51,111 nucleotides of DNA from Membranihabitans marinus. GTDB lineage: Bacteria; Bacteroidota; Bacteroidia; Chitinophagales; Saprospiraceae. The translations under genes were made by a program, and so were the position numbers. The notes beneath the pieces were generated by a model, which saw only the letters and a list, made by a program, of their open reading frames with translations, did not search any database and was not told the origin of the DNA. Of the stretch, positions 1-10,344 are shown one piece after another. Every line of letters starts with the position of its first letter. The first letter of the stretch is position 1. The stretch lies in assembly GCF_021729155.1 (NCBI RefSeq), contig NZ_JAJQYA010000038.1, positions 1-51,111 on the forward strand. The letters are read 5' to 3'.

Positions 1-23
1 TTATTCATTTACTTCTTTTGAAG

Positions 24-54
24 CAAATTTATAGCCTTTTTATACCCTGATCAA
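24..54 (-). promoter_or_regulatory. Bacteroidota-type promoter reading out of the left edge
   Basis: On the minus strand a TTG (plus coordinates 52-54) lies 20 nt before TAAATTTG (24-31), matching the Bacteroidota TTG-N19/20-TAnnTTTG consensus. A start would fall near position 17. An ATG (minus strand, 6-8) follows 9 nt later and runs off the window, so this probably drives a gene whose body lies left of position 1. The match is seen; use as a promoter is inferred. Confidence 0.5.
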
Positions 55-79
55 TACGTAGTTAGTTGATGGCTTACCG

Positions 80-130
80 GCTATTAGACTACGTCCACTT
101 CGACCAAGCTCAGTGCGCCGCTTTCAGGAC
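80..130. repeat. Short dispersed repeat carrying a 25-nt insertion
   Basis: The segments 80-96 (GCTATTAGACTACGTCC) and 122-130 (TTTCAGGAC) are contiguous in a second copy at 17511-17536, where they form a small GTCC/GGAC hairpin with a TTTCA loop. Here they are separated by 25 nt (97-121) that include TTCGACCAAGCTCAGTGCG. This is either an insertion of a second short repeat here or its loss from the other copy. Confidence 0.6.
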
Positions 131-283
131 TTATTTATAAAGATGTCTGGGTATGACTGAGTATTCTATGATAGAACCTAATTGATTAAGCTGTTCATTT
201 TACAAAAGGTTCCTCTCGATTAATTACTGCATAAAGACGTAATGGCTTGGTCGCTTACCACCATATAACAAACAGAATAAAAA

Positions 284-313
284 AAAACGGTTCCCCACAA
301 TGGGAAACCGTTT
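284..313 (-). terminator. Intrinsic terminator after the SprB-like gene
   Basis: Inverted repeat AAACGGTTCCC (285-295) and GGGAAACCGTTT (302-313) with a single bulged base. On the minus strand it is followed by an uninterrupted U tract (the A run at 278-287). It lies 34 nt past the stop of the minus-strand gene ending at 348. Confidence 0.85.
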
Positions 314-347
314 TCTATATCTTCGATTTATAGTCGATCTACAACTC

Positions 348-3300
348 TTATTTTATCAACATTACATCTTCACGTCGCTGAACTACTTCGCCATCTATAA
401 ACTCTACTTGTACTAAGAATACATATAAGCCAGCATTGGCATCCTTGCCATTTTGTACACCGTCCCATCCCGATACATTTGCCTGACTGGGATTGATATT
501 CTCTTTCTGCCACACTAAAGCACCATATTTGTCATATACTGCCAAAGATTTAATGTTTTGAACACTAGGTCCTGGAATCACCGTCAAAGTTTCATTTTCG
601 CCGTCACCGTTCGGAGTAAATGCATTGGGGATACCCAAATCCCTGGTTTTTCTAACCAATACAAAAACATCTCCTATTCCCATACATCCCCTGGAATCTG
701 TGGCGGTTAAAGTGATGGGTAAATTAGATATCGCGGTAAAACTAACCATGTTGTCCGTAGCCAACATATTGAGCTCGGTAGGCATCCAGTCGTAAGTGAC
801 TATCGGATTTTCTCCCGTTACTCGAGCCGTAATATCTGTAGTCTCACCCAATGAAACCTGAATGGTGTCTCCGGTGTTAAAGGCTACAGAAATAGGATTG
901 GGATCTCTGATGACAATATCTTGATCAGAGGAACAACCATTGGCATCAAAAACCGTAATGGTATGACTTCCTCCTGTAATGTCTATGGTGCCACCCAGAG
1001 GACTTGGAATGCCGCCATTGATAGCAAATTGGTAATCAGTGCCCGCTCCACCCATGGCACTAGTAATGGAAACTGTTGTAGTATATCCTGCACATAACGG
1101 CTCTTCAATCGGTGGAATGTTAAACGATATGGCTTCTGGTTCCATTAAAGTATAAGTGGTATTGGCCTCACAACCTCTGGCGTCGGTAAGTTGAATGGTA
1201 TAATTACTGGCTCTGGCATTGTCTATCGATAATTGGTCAGTAGTCATCGATCCACCAGAAAATGAGTACAATACTTCAATGTCGCCAGGTGTGCCACCTA
1301 TCATTTCCAATGGGATCATACCATTGGAATCTCCAGGGCAGGTAGGCATCACTACTTGATCGGTTAATACCGCTACACTTAATGCTGCTGGTTCGGTTAT
1401 GGTGAAACTTAAATTTATAGCTGGACATGGACTGGCAGTAGGTGGCGATAAATCCATGATTTGTAAATCGTAAGTGCCAGGTCCTAAACTATTGAGTGAT
1501 CGATAGCTAATGGGACTTGGTCCACCCGGAATATGTGACCATTGGTAACTAAAGCCTGCACCTCCTCCACCAGTAGTGAAGACATCGATGCTTCCATCGT
1601 TGGCTCCATTGCAACTAATATCTGTGACTACACTGTCAATTTTTATAAGCCCCATGAAGTCAACTGAAAAGGTGGTATCCAAGGCTACACAATTGTCTTT
1701 GTATATCTTTAGGTTATGGTCTTCATCATCGTATACCCTGTAGTCATTTTTACCTGTCATTAATGGGCCATCATCCCATGAAAAGTCAACATCGGTTAAT
1801 GGAACATTGAGATTGACCGATACAAAGGCATCTGGGGTATTACACTCACTGACAATAGTGGAGTTGAACATGGTAATATCTACACCGCCAGATAAGGACT
1901 CTACTAAGATAGAATCTCTGATGTCGGCACATGTAGCGTCATTTAAGGTAATCGTGAAGGGATAATATCCAGGTGAAGTAGCCGTGATTATTTCTGTAGT
2001 TTCTCCACCGTCCCATGTAATGGTATTGTAATCTGAGGTAATAGTAACCCCTACTGATACCGATGCAGATGGATCACACGGAATGGCTTCTTCTAACTTA
2101 GTATAACTCAAGCCTTCTTGAATGGTATAAGTTCTTTCTAAACTACAATTGGATTCGGGATCCAAGATGGTAACCATATACTCACCAGCGGCCAAGCCAG
2201 TTAAGTCTTCCGTAGTGGCCATATTGGACCAGTCAAAGGTATATGTAGATTTGGCAGGTGTCATGGTGATATCTATACTACCCGTGCCTCCATTACAACC
2301 GATAGGAGTGACCATGGCATCGGCCAAGAAACTATTTCGTAAATCTCTGATCTCAAAATCCACCGCTCTAGATCCACAACTTCCTCTAATCACTATCTCA
2401 TAATCCCCTTCTTCAAGGTCTTGTAGCCAAATAAATCCGGCCAAAGGGTTGACGATCATCGGTTTTAAATAGGGTATGCCATTTCTAAAGACATCAGCAT
2501 CCATAAAATGTTCTCCCGGAATAGTGCTTGTAACATTAATACGAAATCGTCCACCGATAGAATCCACTGCAGAGCCAGGATTAGAACATCTAATATGATT
2601 ATGAAATGATGTGTCAATAGTGAAAGTTTGTGACCCACCTTCATCGGCAAAATCCAATTGAACGGCACAACCATTGATGTCGGCAATCCGATAGGAGTCA
2701 GAATTATAAAAACTTAGGGTATGGCTGCCCAATGTCGTGGCATTATACCCCGTCCGACTAATGGTATAGCCAGGTGTGCCACCGGTTATGGTAATGTCTG
2801 CTTGACCCGGAGCAGAGTTGTCGCAGGCTGCTGCATTGGTAATGTTTACGGTATAATCGAGTTGATTATCCGGAATAACGTCAGATATTGTGGCACTACA
2901 GTTGTTTTGGTCGGTAACCGTCACGGTAAAATTACCGCTTTCAATATTTTTCAATGTGTCCATTCCGTAATAGGTTAATCCGTTGTGGACCCACTCGATA
3001 CTGTAGGCTGTTGGATCGATGTTTTCTAAATAGACTTGCCCCATAGGATTGACATCGGTACAATTGTTGGCGGTAATCATGGGATTGAGAACTATATTAT
3101 TCCCGCTTAAATCTATATTTTTACTCGTCATACTGCCATCGCCATCGGTGATGGTTAAGGTATAGCTACCCGCTAAAAGCCCAGTTAATTGAAAGTTGGG
3201 ACTGGATGTCATACTGGCCTGTGGAGATGGACCTACAAGTCCATAACTGTAAGGGGCAATACCTCCATATATGGTTACGTCCAATGTACTGTTTCCTCCC

Positions 3301-4631
3301 GCGTCTGCACAAGCAGAATAAGAGAAATCTAAACCGGATTGCGGGGCAATGGTTACGCTCCCAGATTCCATGGTATAAGGAATGGGTGTGGATAGTGTAC
3401 CAAAATTAATGGCCGTTGGATTATCTTCAAAGGTCACTGGACTAGACTGACCGGGTTGACCTTTGGCGGTAAAACACACTTCAAACAATGTTTCATCATC
3501 TGGGACGTCGACCAAAGCAGAAGGGGTTAACCAGAGTAGGGTAAGAACTCCGTTTGCCGCATTGTCGGCATTATAAGAACTCAAAGTAAATCCCATCAAA
3601 ATAGGGTTTACATTGCTTATTGTATTGGCCTTGGAATTAGTTGTGTCTAATTCGATGATGCCGGGATTCCATTTTAAGCTAAAAGAAAAATAACCGACAT
3701 CTCTAAACATTTTCGCGGTTACCGGGATACAAAAATTACTGCCTTCGGCTACTTGCATATCGGGAATTGTAGCCACTATGGGTGTCCCGGGCTCAAAAGA
3801 AAGAATAAAGGATCGCTGGCAACCATTGTCATCGGCAATGGTCAACGTATGGGCGGATGAAGGATTTATATTGGCATAGTTAAAGCTAGATCCCGATCCC
3901 GTCAATGGAACATCCATATCGGTATCGTTGTCGGTTAGGGTGACGGTATAATTGCTGCCATCCAATTCTGGTAATCCTCCTGTAACCGTAATGCTTCCAT
4001 CGGTAGTGGAAGATGGTGTATTCGTATAATTTAACTCATTGAGATAGGTAATAGAAAAAGCACTATTGCTATTGATCTGGATACAAGCATCATCAGTCTC
4101 AAAGAAATCTATAGGATTTCCACTAATATTGTGAACCGTGATGGGGGCAAACCACAAAGTCTGCGGACCAGTCAATCCTAATTGCGACAAAAAGCTGCCA
4201 TCGTTATTGGCTATAAAATTGCCATAGGGATCGGCAGAGGCGACAATTAAAGTATCATTTCGTTTTAAAATATTGCTTTCACCCAATAGGTTAGCTTTAT
4301 TAACTACGGCAGTAGTAGTGGGTTGGGCCGTGAATATGGCATAGCGTATTCCTGCTGGTGTGGAGGGATCTGGATCCTCGGTTAAATTATAATTGCCATC
4401 GTGTTGAATTCTTATCGATTGTCCATAACAAAGTGTTACCTCATTGGGGGGTGACGGGGTCACATTGGGGGTCAATGGTTGAAGACTTGCCGTTCCAGCA
4501 TCCATAGAAGGGCAGTTGGCACGGCTCTCTATTACAGGGGATGATGGGATGTGTATAAAATTTACTGTTTGGGCAAAGACCGATTTCGAGGAAACCAATA
4601 AGATGACTAATAATAAATTATGTATTCTCAT
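348..4631 (-). CDS. SprB-repeat/cohesin surface protein with T9SS type B C-terminal domain
   Basis: A predicted secreted protein of 1427 aa. The N-terminus (MRIHNLLLVILLVSSKSVFA) is a signal peptide ending at FAQ. A cohesin-like domain lies at roughly residues 290-430 (begins ATIPDMQVAEGSNFCIPV), followed by many SprB-like repeats of the pattern CxGxxdGsIdi...GGxxxYxyxW...LxAGxYtvtitD. The last ~90 residues (PNAFTPNGDGENETL... to DVMLIK) are the gliding-motility-associated C-terminal domain that directs export and anchoring through the type IX system by the type B route. An in-frame start at 4724 would add 31 residues, but a -7 box at 4660-4667 places transcription start inside that extension, and 4631 gives the clean signal peptide. 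The role is probably adhesin or gliding-associated; the ligand is unknown. A terminator follows at 284-313. Confidence 0.85.
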   Translation of the reverse strand: MRIHNLLLVILLVSSKSVFAQTVNFIHIPSSPVIESRANCPSMDAGTASLQPLTPNVTPSPPNEVTLCYGQSIRIQHDGNYNLTEDPDPSTPAGIRYAIFTAQPTTTAVVNKANLLGESNILKRNDTLIVASADPYGNFIANNDGSFLSQLGLTGPQTLWFAPITVHNISGNPIDFFETDDACIQINSNSAFSITYLNELNYTNTPSSTTDGSITVTGGLPELDGSNYTVTLTDNDTDMDVPLTGSGSSFNYANINPSSAHTLTIADDNGCQRSFILSFEPGTPIVATIPDMQVAEGSNFCIPVTAKMFRDVGYFSFSLKWNPGIIELDTTNSKANTISNVNPILMGFTLSSYNADNAANGVLTLLWLTPSALVDVPDDETLFEVCFTAKGQPGQSSPVTFEDNPTAINFGTLSTPIPYTMESGSVTIAPQSGLDFSYSACADAGGNSTLDVTIYGGIAPYSYGLVGPSPQASMTSSPNFQLTGLLAGSYTLTITDGDGSMTSKNIDLSGNNIVLNPMITANNCTDVNPMGQVYLENIDPTAYSIEWVHNGLTYYGMDTLKNIESGNFTVTVTDQNNCSATISDVIPDNQLDYTVNITNAAACDNSAPGQADITITGGTPGYTISRTGYNATTLGSHTLSFYNSDSYRIADINGCAVQLDFADEGGSQTFTIDTSFHNHIRCSNPGSAVDSIGGRFRINVTSTIPGEHFMDADVFRNGIPYLKPMIVNPLAGFIWLQDLEEGDYEIVIRGSCGSRAVDFEIRDLRNSFLADAMVTPIGCNGGTGSIDITMTPAKSTYTFDWSNMATTEDLTGLAAGEYMVTILDPESNCSLERTYTIQEGLSYTKLEEAIPCDPSASVSVGVTITSDYNTITWDGGETTEIITATSPGYYPFTITLNDATCADIRDSILVESLSGGVDITMFNSTIVSECNTPDAFVSVNLNVPLTDVDFSWDDGPLMTGKNDYRVYDDEDHNLKIYKDNCVALDTTFSVDFMGLIKIDSVVTDISCNGANDGSIDVFTTGGGGAGFSYQWSHIPGGPSPISYRSLNSLGPGTYDLQIMDLSPPTASPCPAINLSFTITEPAALSVAVLTDQVVMPTCPGDSNGMIPLEMIGGTPGDIEVLYSFSGGSMTTDQLSIDNARASNYTIQLTDARGCEANTTYTLMEPEAISFNIPPIEEPLCAGYTTTVSITSAMGGAGTDYQFAINGGIPSPLGGTIDITGGSHTITVFDANGCSSDQDIVIRDPNPISVAFNTGDTIQVSLGETTDITARVTGENPIVTYDWMPTELNMLATDNMVSFTAISNLPITLTATDSRGCMGIGDVFVLVRKTRDLGIPNAFTPNGDGENETLTVIPGPSVQNIKSLAVYDKYGALVWQKENINPSQANVSGWDGVQNGKDANAGLYVFLVQVEFIDGEVVQRREDVMLIK

Positions 4632-4954
4632 AAAGTTGAATATGAAATGTTTAAGAGCACAAATATAGATCAATAGTTTTAATGAACTAAGTAAAAAACG
4701 TGAGTTATTTTTCTTTATTACCAAAAGTTGATTTTTTAATACTTAATAGTTTCAATTTCCAATATCAGTACACGATCTAGGCCCTTAGCGGTTAAATGAT
4801 TTTGAGATATAAAATTATATATTAAACTTATTTATATTTTTACCAATCGTCGATATAATGTGGTGCAGATCAATGCTGACCATTTGAATTTATTGTCCAT
4901 TCTATCCACTAATTTTTATACCTTGCAGGCGTAAAATTAAATCAGTATACAATT
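4632..4954. other. Divergent intergenic region
   Basis: An AT-rich region between the divergent SprB-like gene and fabH. Apart from the minus-strand -7 box I see no ORF, RNA gene or repeat. Upstream of fabH the sequence TATACCTTGC (4917-4926) with TTG at 4893-4895 is a poor promoter match that I do not rely on. Confidence 0.5.
4660..4667 (-). promoter_or_regulatory. -7 box TATATTTG for the SprB-like gene
   Basis: TATATTTG on the minus strand is an exact TAnnTTTG match, 29 nt before the ATG at 4631. The -33 region reads TTAG rather than TTTG, so only half of the promoter is convincing. It supports the ATG at 4631 over the one at 4724. Confidence 0.45.
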
Positions 4955-5953
4955 ATGGCTATATATAAAGCAGCCATTTCAGCAGTAGGTGGCTATGTGC
5001 CAGAGACCAAGTTGACCAATTTTGATTTGGAAAAAATGGTAGATACCAACAATGAGTGGATCATTTCTCGGACTGGAATTAAAGAGCGAAGAATATTAAA
5101 AGAGCCTGGGAAGGCCTCTTCTTTTATGGCCGTAAATGCCGCAAAAGAAGCATTGAAAAAAAATGGAACCGATCCATTGGATATTGAAGTAGTAATATGT
5201 GCTACGGTAACACCAGATATGAGATTTCCGGATACGGCCAATACCATAGCCAAGGAATTGGGAGCAACCAATGCTTGGGGCTTTGATTTGGGAGCGGCAT
5301 GTTCTGGGTTTTTATTTGGATTGACCACGGGATGTAGATTTATAGAATCGGGAGCTTACAAGAAAATATTGGTAATCGGAGTAGATATGATGTCTTCAAT
5401 AATTGATTATGAAGATCGATCTACCTGTATTTTATTTGGAGATGGAGCGGGTTGCGTACTTTTAGAGAGAAGTGAAGACGACAATGGTTTTGTTGATGCG
5501 GATTTACACGGTGATGGCAATGGTGCTCAATATCTCAATATGAGAGGAGGGGGATCATTATTGCCTACCTCAGCAGAGACGGTTAAGAATAAAGATCATT
5601 ATGTGTTTCAAGATGGACGACCGGTTTTCAAAGCTGCAGTAAGTGGTATGAAAACTGCGACGAATACCATCTTAGATCGCAACAATATGACGAAAGAGGA
5701 AATCGATTGGGTAGTACCACATCAGGCCAATATGAGGATAATAAATACCTTGACCGACTTTTTAGAAATACCTAAAGAAAAGGTCATGGTCAATATCGAT
5801 CGATATGGAAATACAACGGCAGCCACATTGCCTTTGTGTTTGTGGGATTATGAGAAACAATTAAAAAAAGGGGATAAGTTGATATTTACCGCTTTTGGTG
5901 GGGGATTTACTTGGGGATCCATTTATTTAACTTGGGCTTATGATTCAAATTAA
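4955..5953 (+). CDS. fabH: 3-oxoacyl-ACP synthase III (KAS III)
   Basis: FabH condenses an acyl-CoA with malonyl-ACP to begin each round of type II fatty-acid synthesis in the cytoplasm. At 332 aa the length is typical. The thiolase-fold triad is visible: nucleophile Cys116 in GAACSGF, His in VPHQANMR (about residue 250) and Asn in DRYGNTTAAT (about residue 280). The C-terminal FTAFGGGFTWGS glycine-rich loop is also intact. It begins a same-strand run with efp, accB and accC, a common Bacteroidota arrangement linking initiation of fatty-acid synthesis with malonyl-CoA supply. Substrate chain preference (straight versus branched starter) cannot be read from the sequence. The start gives the expected N-terminus (MAIYKAAISAVGGYVPE). 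Confidence 0.96.
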   Translation: MAIYKAAISAVGGYVPETKLTNFDLEKMVDTNNEWIISRTGIKERRILKEPGKASSFMAVNAAKEALKKNGTDPLDIEVVICATVTPDMRFPDTANTIAKELGATNAWGFDLGAACSGFLFGLTTGCRFIESGAYKKILVIGVDMMSSIIDYEDRSTCILFGDGAGCVLLERSEDDNGFVDADLHGDGNGAQYLNMRGGGSLLPTSAETVKNKDHYVFQDGRPVFKAAVSGMKTATNTILDRNNMTKEEIDWVVPHQANMRIINTLTDFLEIPKEKVMVNIDRYGNTTAATLPLCLWDYEKQLKKGDKLIFTAFGGGFTWGSIYLTWAYDSN

Positions 5954-5997
5954 TTTATTATTTTGTAACAGTATCAAATAGTATAAACGAAATTTTT

Positions 5998-6564
5998 ATG
6001 GCAAATACATCAGATATTAGGAAAGGTTTATGCCTTGATTTTAACAATGATTTATTTCAAATTATAGATTTTCAGCATGTAAAACCGGGCAAAGGAAATG
6101 CCTTTGTACGAACAAAATTGAAAAGTATAACCACAGGTAAGGTGTTGGATCATACATTTCCTGCTGGTCATTCTGTTGAAGTAGTTAGAGTTGAGCGCAG
6201 AGTATTCCAATATTTATATGAGGATGAATATTCTTATCACTTTATGAATAATGATACTTATGAGCAAGTGGCAATAAATAAAGAAATGGTTGATTATGCT
6301 CATTTTATGAAGGAAGGAATGTCGGTTGATATTTTATTCCATGCTGCTGAAGAACGTCCTTTAGTAGTAGAATTGCCACAAAATGTGGTTTTAGAGATTA
6401 CATATACCGAGCCTGGTGTAAAAGGAGATACCGCAACCAATGCAACCAAACCTGCAAAGGTGGAAACCAATGCCGAGGTTCGCGTTCCTTTATTTATTAA
6501 TCAAGGCGACTTGGTGAAAATTGATACAGCGACTGGAAACTATCTTGAAAGAGTTAAACAATAA
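5998..6564 (+). CDS. efp: Translation elongation factor P
   Basis: EF-P binds the ribosome between the P and E sites and relieves stalling on polyproline stretches. The 188 aa comprise the N-terminal KOW-like domain and two OB folds. The loop that reaches the peptidyl-transferase centre reads HVKPGKGNAF with Lys32 at its tip, the position modified in some lineages; no epmA/epmB homologue is visible nearby, so the modification state is unknown. The signature-like C-terminal segment (FINQGDLVKIDTATGNYLERV) is complete. It lies 44 nt after fabH and 4 nt before accB, suggesting one transcript. Confidence 0.96.
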   Translation: MANTSDIRKGLCLDFNNDLFQIIDFQHVKPGKGNAFVRTKLKSITTGKVLDHTFPAGHSVEVVRVERRVFQYLYEDEYSYHFMNNDTYEQVAINKEMVDYAHFMKEGMSVDILFHAAEERPLVVELPQNVVLEITYTEPGVKGDTATNATKPAKVETNAEVRVPLFINQGDLVKIDTATGNYLERVKQ

Positions 6565-6568
6565 TACT

Positions 6569-7081
6569 ATGAATTACAACGAAATAACAGAATTAATAAA
6601 ATTGATTAGCGATTCTCATCTTTCTGAATTTAAAATGAAAGATGGAGAATTTGAAATAGCAGTCAAGACAGATAAATATCAGAAAAAGACCAAAGAAACA
6701 ACTCCTATTATTCACATGTCTGGTGGTCAAACCAACAACCCATCTCCAGCAGATCAAGTAGTGGCTACTTCAAGCCAAGCTGTAGACCAAGGTGGTAGTG
6801 ATGATAGTGATGGTGGAGAGGCCAAATCTGATGAAAGTAAATTGCTTAAGATAAAGTCGCCTATGGTAGGTACTTTTTACCGCTCTTCTTCACCGGACAA
6901 ACCACCTTTTATTAAGGTAGGAGATCAAATAGAAAAAGGCGGTGTAGTATGTATCGTAGAAGCAATGAAATTGTTTAACGAAATTGAGTCTGAAATCAGT
7001 GGCAAAATAGTAAAAGTCATGATTGAAGATGCAGCGCCTGTTGAATACGATCAGGTTCTTTTCCTTGTAGATCCTAATTAG
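6569..7081 (+). CDS. accB: Biotin carboxyl carrier protein of acetyl-CoA carboxylase
   Basis: AccB carries biotin between the carboxylase and carboxyltransferase halves of acetyl-CoA carboxylase, which makes malonyl-CoA. The 170 aa comprise an N-terminal helical region, a Ser/Gly/Asp-rich linker (about residues 60-95) and a C-terminal biotinyl domain with the EAMKL motif whose Lys is biotinylated. The ATG at 6569 was chosen over an in-frame one at 6521 because the latter lies inside efp and adds non-homologous residues; 6569 leaves a 4-nt gap after efp and gives the usual N-terminus ([13 protein letters not shown]). accC follows after 37 nt. Confidence 0.95.
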   Translation: MNYNEITELIKLISDSHLSEFKMKDGEFEIAVKTDKYQKKTKETTPIIHMSGGQTNNPSPADQVVATSSQAVDQGGSDDSDGGEAKSDESKLLKIKSPMVGTFYRSSSPDKPPFIKVGDQIEKGGVVCIVEAMKLFNEIESEISGKIVKVMIEDAAPVEYDQVLFLVDPN

Positions 7082-7118
7082 TGGATCTTGCATATTTTTT
7101 TTAACGAATAACTCTGAT

Positions 7119-8471
7119 ATGTTCAATAAAATTTTGATAGCAAATCGAGGCGAGATCGCTTTGAGAGTGATAAGGACTTGCAAAGAAATGGGGATAAAAA
7201 CCGTAGCGGTATATTCTACGGCTGACAAAGAAAGTCTTCATGTTCGATTTGCCGACGAGGCAGTGTGTATAGGACCTCCTCAAAGCAATTTGTCTTATTT
7301 AAATATTCCCAAGATAATGGCTGCGGTGGAAATAACTAATGCCGACGCCGTCCATCCAGGGTATGGATTTTTGGCTGAAAATGCCGATTTTGCAGAAATA
7401 TGTACCGATTATGGTATCAAATTTATAGGCCCATCTCCCGAACACATTCGATTGATGGGGGATAAAATTACGGCAAAAGAAACCATGAAAAAAGCCAAAG
7501 TGCCCACTATTCCGGGATCTGAAGGCTTGGTGGAATCTGTAGCTGATGGTTTGAAAATATCAGCTGAAATGGGCTATCCCGTAATTGTAAAAGCTACCGC
7601 TGGAGGTGGTGGAAAAGGGATGCGGATAGTCAGATCGGAAGAGGAGTTTGAGGAAAACTTCAATAAAGCAAGACAAGAAGCCGGTGCGGCTTTCGGTAAC
7701 GACGGTATATATATAGAGAAGTTTATAGTAGAGCCTCGTCACATCGAAATCCAGATTATCGGTGATCAATACGGTAAAGTAAGTCATCTTAGTGAAAGAG
7801 ACTGCTCCATCCAACGAAGACATCAAAAACTAGTGGAAGAAAGCCCCAGTCCTTTTATGACTCCTAAGTTGAGAGATCGCATGGGACGTGCTGCCATCAA
7901 AGCGGCCAAAACCATTAATTATGAAGGTGTAGGTACGGTTGAGTTTTTGGTGGACAAAGACCGGAATTTCTATTTTATGGAAATGAATACTAGGATCCAA
8001 GTAGAACATACGGTTACCGAAGAGGTTATCGATCACGATTTGATCAAAGAACAGATTAAAGTGGCCATGGGAGAGAAAATCTCTGGCAAAAACTTTACCC
8101 CTGTTCTTCACGCCATGGAATGTAGGATAAATGCCGAAGATCCTTTTAAAGATTTTCGACCGTGTCCGGGTAAAATTACCGGATTCCACAGTTCCAAAGG
8201 TCAAGGAGTGAGAGTAGACACCCATGTATATGCGGGATATGTAATACCGCCTTACTATGATTCGATGATTGCCAAATTGATTTGCAAAGCACAAACCAGA
8301 GAAGAGTGCATTAAGAAGATGGAGCGTGCTTTGGATGAATTTATTGTAGAAGGGGTAAAGACTACCATACCTTTTCACAAGCAATTGATGAAAGATGAAA
8401 GGTTTAGGGCAGGTGATTTTGATACTGATTTTATGAATCATTTCGAATTGAAACCGGAAGATTCAGAATAA
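7119..8471 (+). CDS. accC: Acetyl-CoA carboxylase, biotin carboxylase subunit
   Basis: AccC carboxylates the biotin of AccB using ATP and bicarbonate. The 450-aa protein has the N-terminal biotin-carboxylase fold starting [20 protein letters not shown], an ATP-grasp domain with the glycine-rich loop [12 protein letters not shown], the metal/catalytic segment [17 protein letters not shown], and the C-terminal domain (INAEDPF...PCPGKIT). All conserved motifs I can check are present and the length is normal. It is paired with accB directly upstream; carboxyltransferase genes are not in this window. Confidence 0.97.
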   Translation: MFNKILIANRGEIALRVIRTCKEMGIKTVAVYSTADKESLHVRFADEAVCIGPPQSNLSYLNIPKIMAAVEITNADAVHPGYGFLAENADFAEICTDYGIKFIGPSPEHIRLMGDKITAKETMKKAKVPTIPGSEGLVESVADGLKISAEMGYPVIVKATAGGGGKGMRIVRSEEEFEENFNKARQEAGAAFGNDGIYIEKFIVEPRHIEIQIIGDQYGKVSHLSERDCSIQRRHQKLVEESPSPFMTPKLRDRMGRAAIKAAKTINYEGVGTVEFLVDKDRNFYFMEMNTRIQVEHTVTEEVIDHDLIKEQIKVAMGEKISGKNFTPVLHAMECRINAEDPFKDFRPCPGKITGFHSSKGQGVRVDTHVYAGYVIPPYYDSMIAKLICKAQTREECIKKMERALDEFIVEGVKTTIPFHKQLMKDERFRAGDFDTDFMNHFELKPEDSE

Positions 8472-8519
8472 TATCTATCGTTCAATAGTTCTGTAGATAT
8501 GTAAAATGTAAATACCCCA

Positions 8520-10343
8520 GTGAGAAGTGAGCAGAAAGAAATATGGTCTCTGTTAAAACCCTATAGATGGTATTTGGGAGGGCATTTTTTAGCTAATATT
8601 CTGGTTGCGTTGTTTACCGTTGTTAGTATTCCCGTTCTAAAGCCTTTTTTTGATGTTTTATTTGATCAGGTAAATAAAACGGATATCGTTAAGCCAGATG
8701 GTTTCTCGATGGACAATTTAATGCCTTTTATCAATTACCATTTACATGCCTTTATCGAAGCCAATGGCAAAGATCAAGCCCTGCTATTTGTCTGTGGGTT
8801 AATCGTGGTCAATTTTTTGGTGAAAAATGTTTTTAGGTATGTAGCCCTAGTATTTATCGCTATTCTGCGCAATGGTGTGGTTAGAGATTTGAGGAAAAGG
8901 GTATTCGATACTTTGTTGGTAAAACCTTTTAACTTTTACAAGGATGAGCGCAAGGGCAATTTGTTGACCATTATCAGTGGCGATGTAGTGGAGTTTGAAT
9001 CCAGTGTGCTGTCGGTATTGGAAGCCATCATTCGCTCTCCCCTTATTATTATCGGAAGTTTGAGCTATATGTTATATGTCAGTCCGACCCTGACATTATA
9101 CGTATTGATACTTATAGTATTTACTGCCGTAGTTATCGGCGGCTTGAGTAGGAGGTTGAAAAAGGATTCCAAAGGAGCGCAAGATTTAGTGGGTTCCATG
9201 TTGTCTATTACCGAAGAGTCCATCCACGGCATCAAAACCATTCGGGCTTATCACGCTCAGGATTACGTCAATAAATTATTTGCCATCTACAACGAAGGTT
9301 TTCGTGTGTTGCGCAACAAGATATTGTTTCGCAAAGATTTGGCATCGCCATTGTCCGAGTTTTTAGGAGTGTCAGTAGTGGCGGTATTGCTGTATTTGGG
9401 CAGTAGCCAGGTATTTACTGGAGCTATGGAAGCCAGTACTTTTATCACTTTTATCTTCGCGTTTTACAATATAATTGATCCCGCCAAGTCTTTTTCTGCT
9501 GCTTATTATAATTACCAGAAGGGGATGGGAGCATTTTCTAGGATATATGAATTGCTGAAATCCGATCAGGAAACCCAATTGACCAGTGGTGAATTTGAGT
9601 TTGCAGGATTGAAAAATCTGATAACCATCGACGGTGTCAATTTTAAATACCCCAATGAAGAATCCTTTGTATTGCAGGATATTCATTTGGAGATCAATCA
9701 AGGAGAACGAATTGCCTTAGTCGGTGCCTCTGGTTCTGGAAAGACGACTTTAGTGGATTTAATTTGTCGGTTTCAGAAGCCTACTATGGGGCGTATTTTA
9801 TTTGATTATGTAGATATTAAAGAATACAATGAAACCTCGTTTCGTCAAAACATCAGTATCGTATCCCAAGAACCGGTATTGTTTCACGATAGTATTCGCA
9901 ATAATATTTGCTTAAACGATGTACAGCACGACGACCAACGATTGATGAAAGCTTGTCACCAGGCCAATGTGTGGACCTTCGTTAAACATATGGAAAAGGG
10001 CTTAGATACTATTGTTGGAGAAGGTGGTGGAAAGTTGAGTGGTGGACAGAGGCAGCGCATCGTATTGGCACGGGCTTTATATTTTGATGCGCCAATATTG
10101 ATATTGGACGAAGCTACGAGTGCTTTGGATAGTGAGTCTGAGGACACCATTCAAAAAGCTATCGAAAGCTTGGGCGATGATAAGACAATTATAGTGATTG
10201 CCCATCGTTTACAAACTATCAAAAACGTAGATCGAATAGTGGTATTGGAAGAAGGTCGGATAATAGAACAAGGCCGACATGATGATTTGATAGATGCCGA
10301 CGGTGTTTATAAAAAATTTGTTGAACTTCAGAGCTTTAAATAA
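8520..10343 (+). CDS. MsbA-like ABC transporter, fused permease and ATPase
   Basis: A 607-aa half-transporter: an ABC type 1 exporter transmembrane domain with about six helices (residues ~15-320) fused to a nucleotide-binding domain. The NBD shows Walker A GASGSGKTTL, Q-loop SIVSQEP, signature LSGGQRQR, Walker B ILILDEATSALD and the switch His in VIAHR. The family exports lipids, lipid A precursors, peptides or drugs as homodimers; the substrate here cannot be assigned, though an MsbA-like lipid flippase is the common guess for Bacteroidota homologues. The start is GTG at 8520, as no ATG gives the complete first helix. The gene after it may be translationally coupled. Confidence 0.9.
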   Translation: MRSEQKEIWSLLKPYRWYLGGHFLANILVALFTVVSIPVLKPFFDVLFDQVNKTDIVKPDGFSMDNLMPFINYHLHAFIEANGKDQALLFVCGLIVVNFLVKNVFRYVALVFIAILRNGVVRDLRKRVFDTLLVKPFNFYKDERKGNLLTIISGDVVEFESSVLSVLEAIIRSPLIIIGSLSYMLYVSPTLTLYVLILIVFTAVVIGGLSRRLKKDSKGAQDLVGSMLSITEESIHGIKTIRAYHAQDYVNKLFAIYNEGFRVLRNKILFRKDLASPLSEFLGVSVVAVLLYLGSSQVFTGAMEASTFITFIFAFYNIIDPAKSFSAAYYNYQKGMGAFSRIYELLKSDQETQLTSGEFEFAGLKNLITIDGVNFKYPNEESFVLQDIHLEINQGERIALVGASGSGKTTLVDLICRFQKPTMGRILFDYVDIKEYNETSFRQNISIVSQEPVLFHDSIRNNICLNDVQHDDQRLMKACHQANVWTFVKHMEKGLDTIVGEGGGKLSGGQRQRIVLARALYFDAPILILDEATSALDSESEDTIQKAIESLGDDKTIIVIAHRLQTIKNVDRIVVLEEGRIIEQGRHDDLIDADGVYKKFVELQSFK

Positions 10344-10344
10344 T

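Noticed and set aside
7830-8441. 203-codon minus-strand open frame in accC
   Set aside because: It lies fully antisense to conserved accC codons and has no family resemblance.
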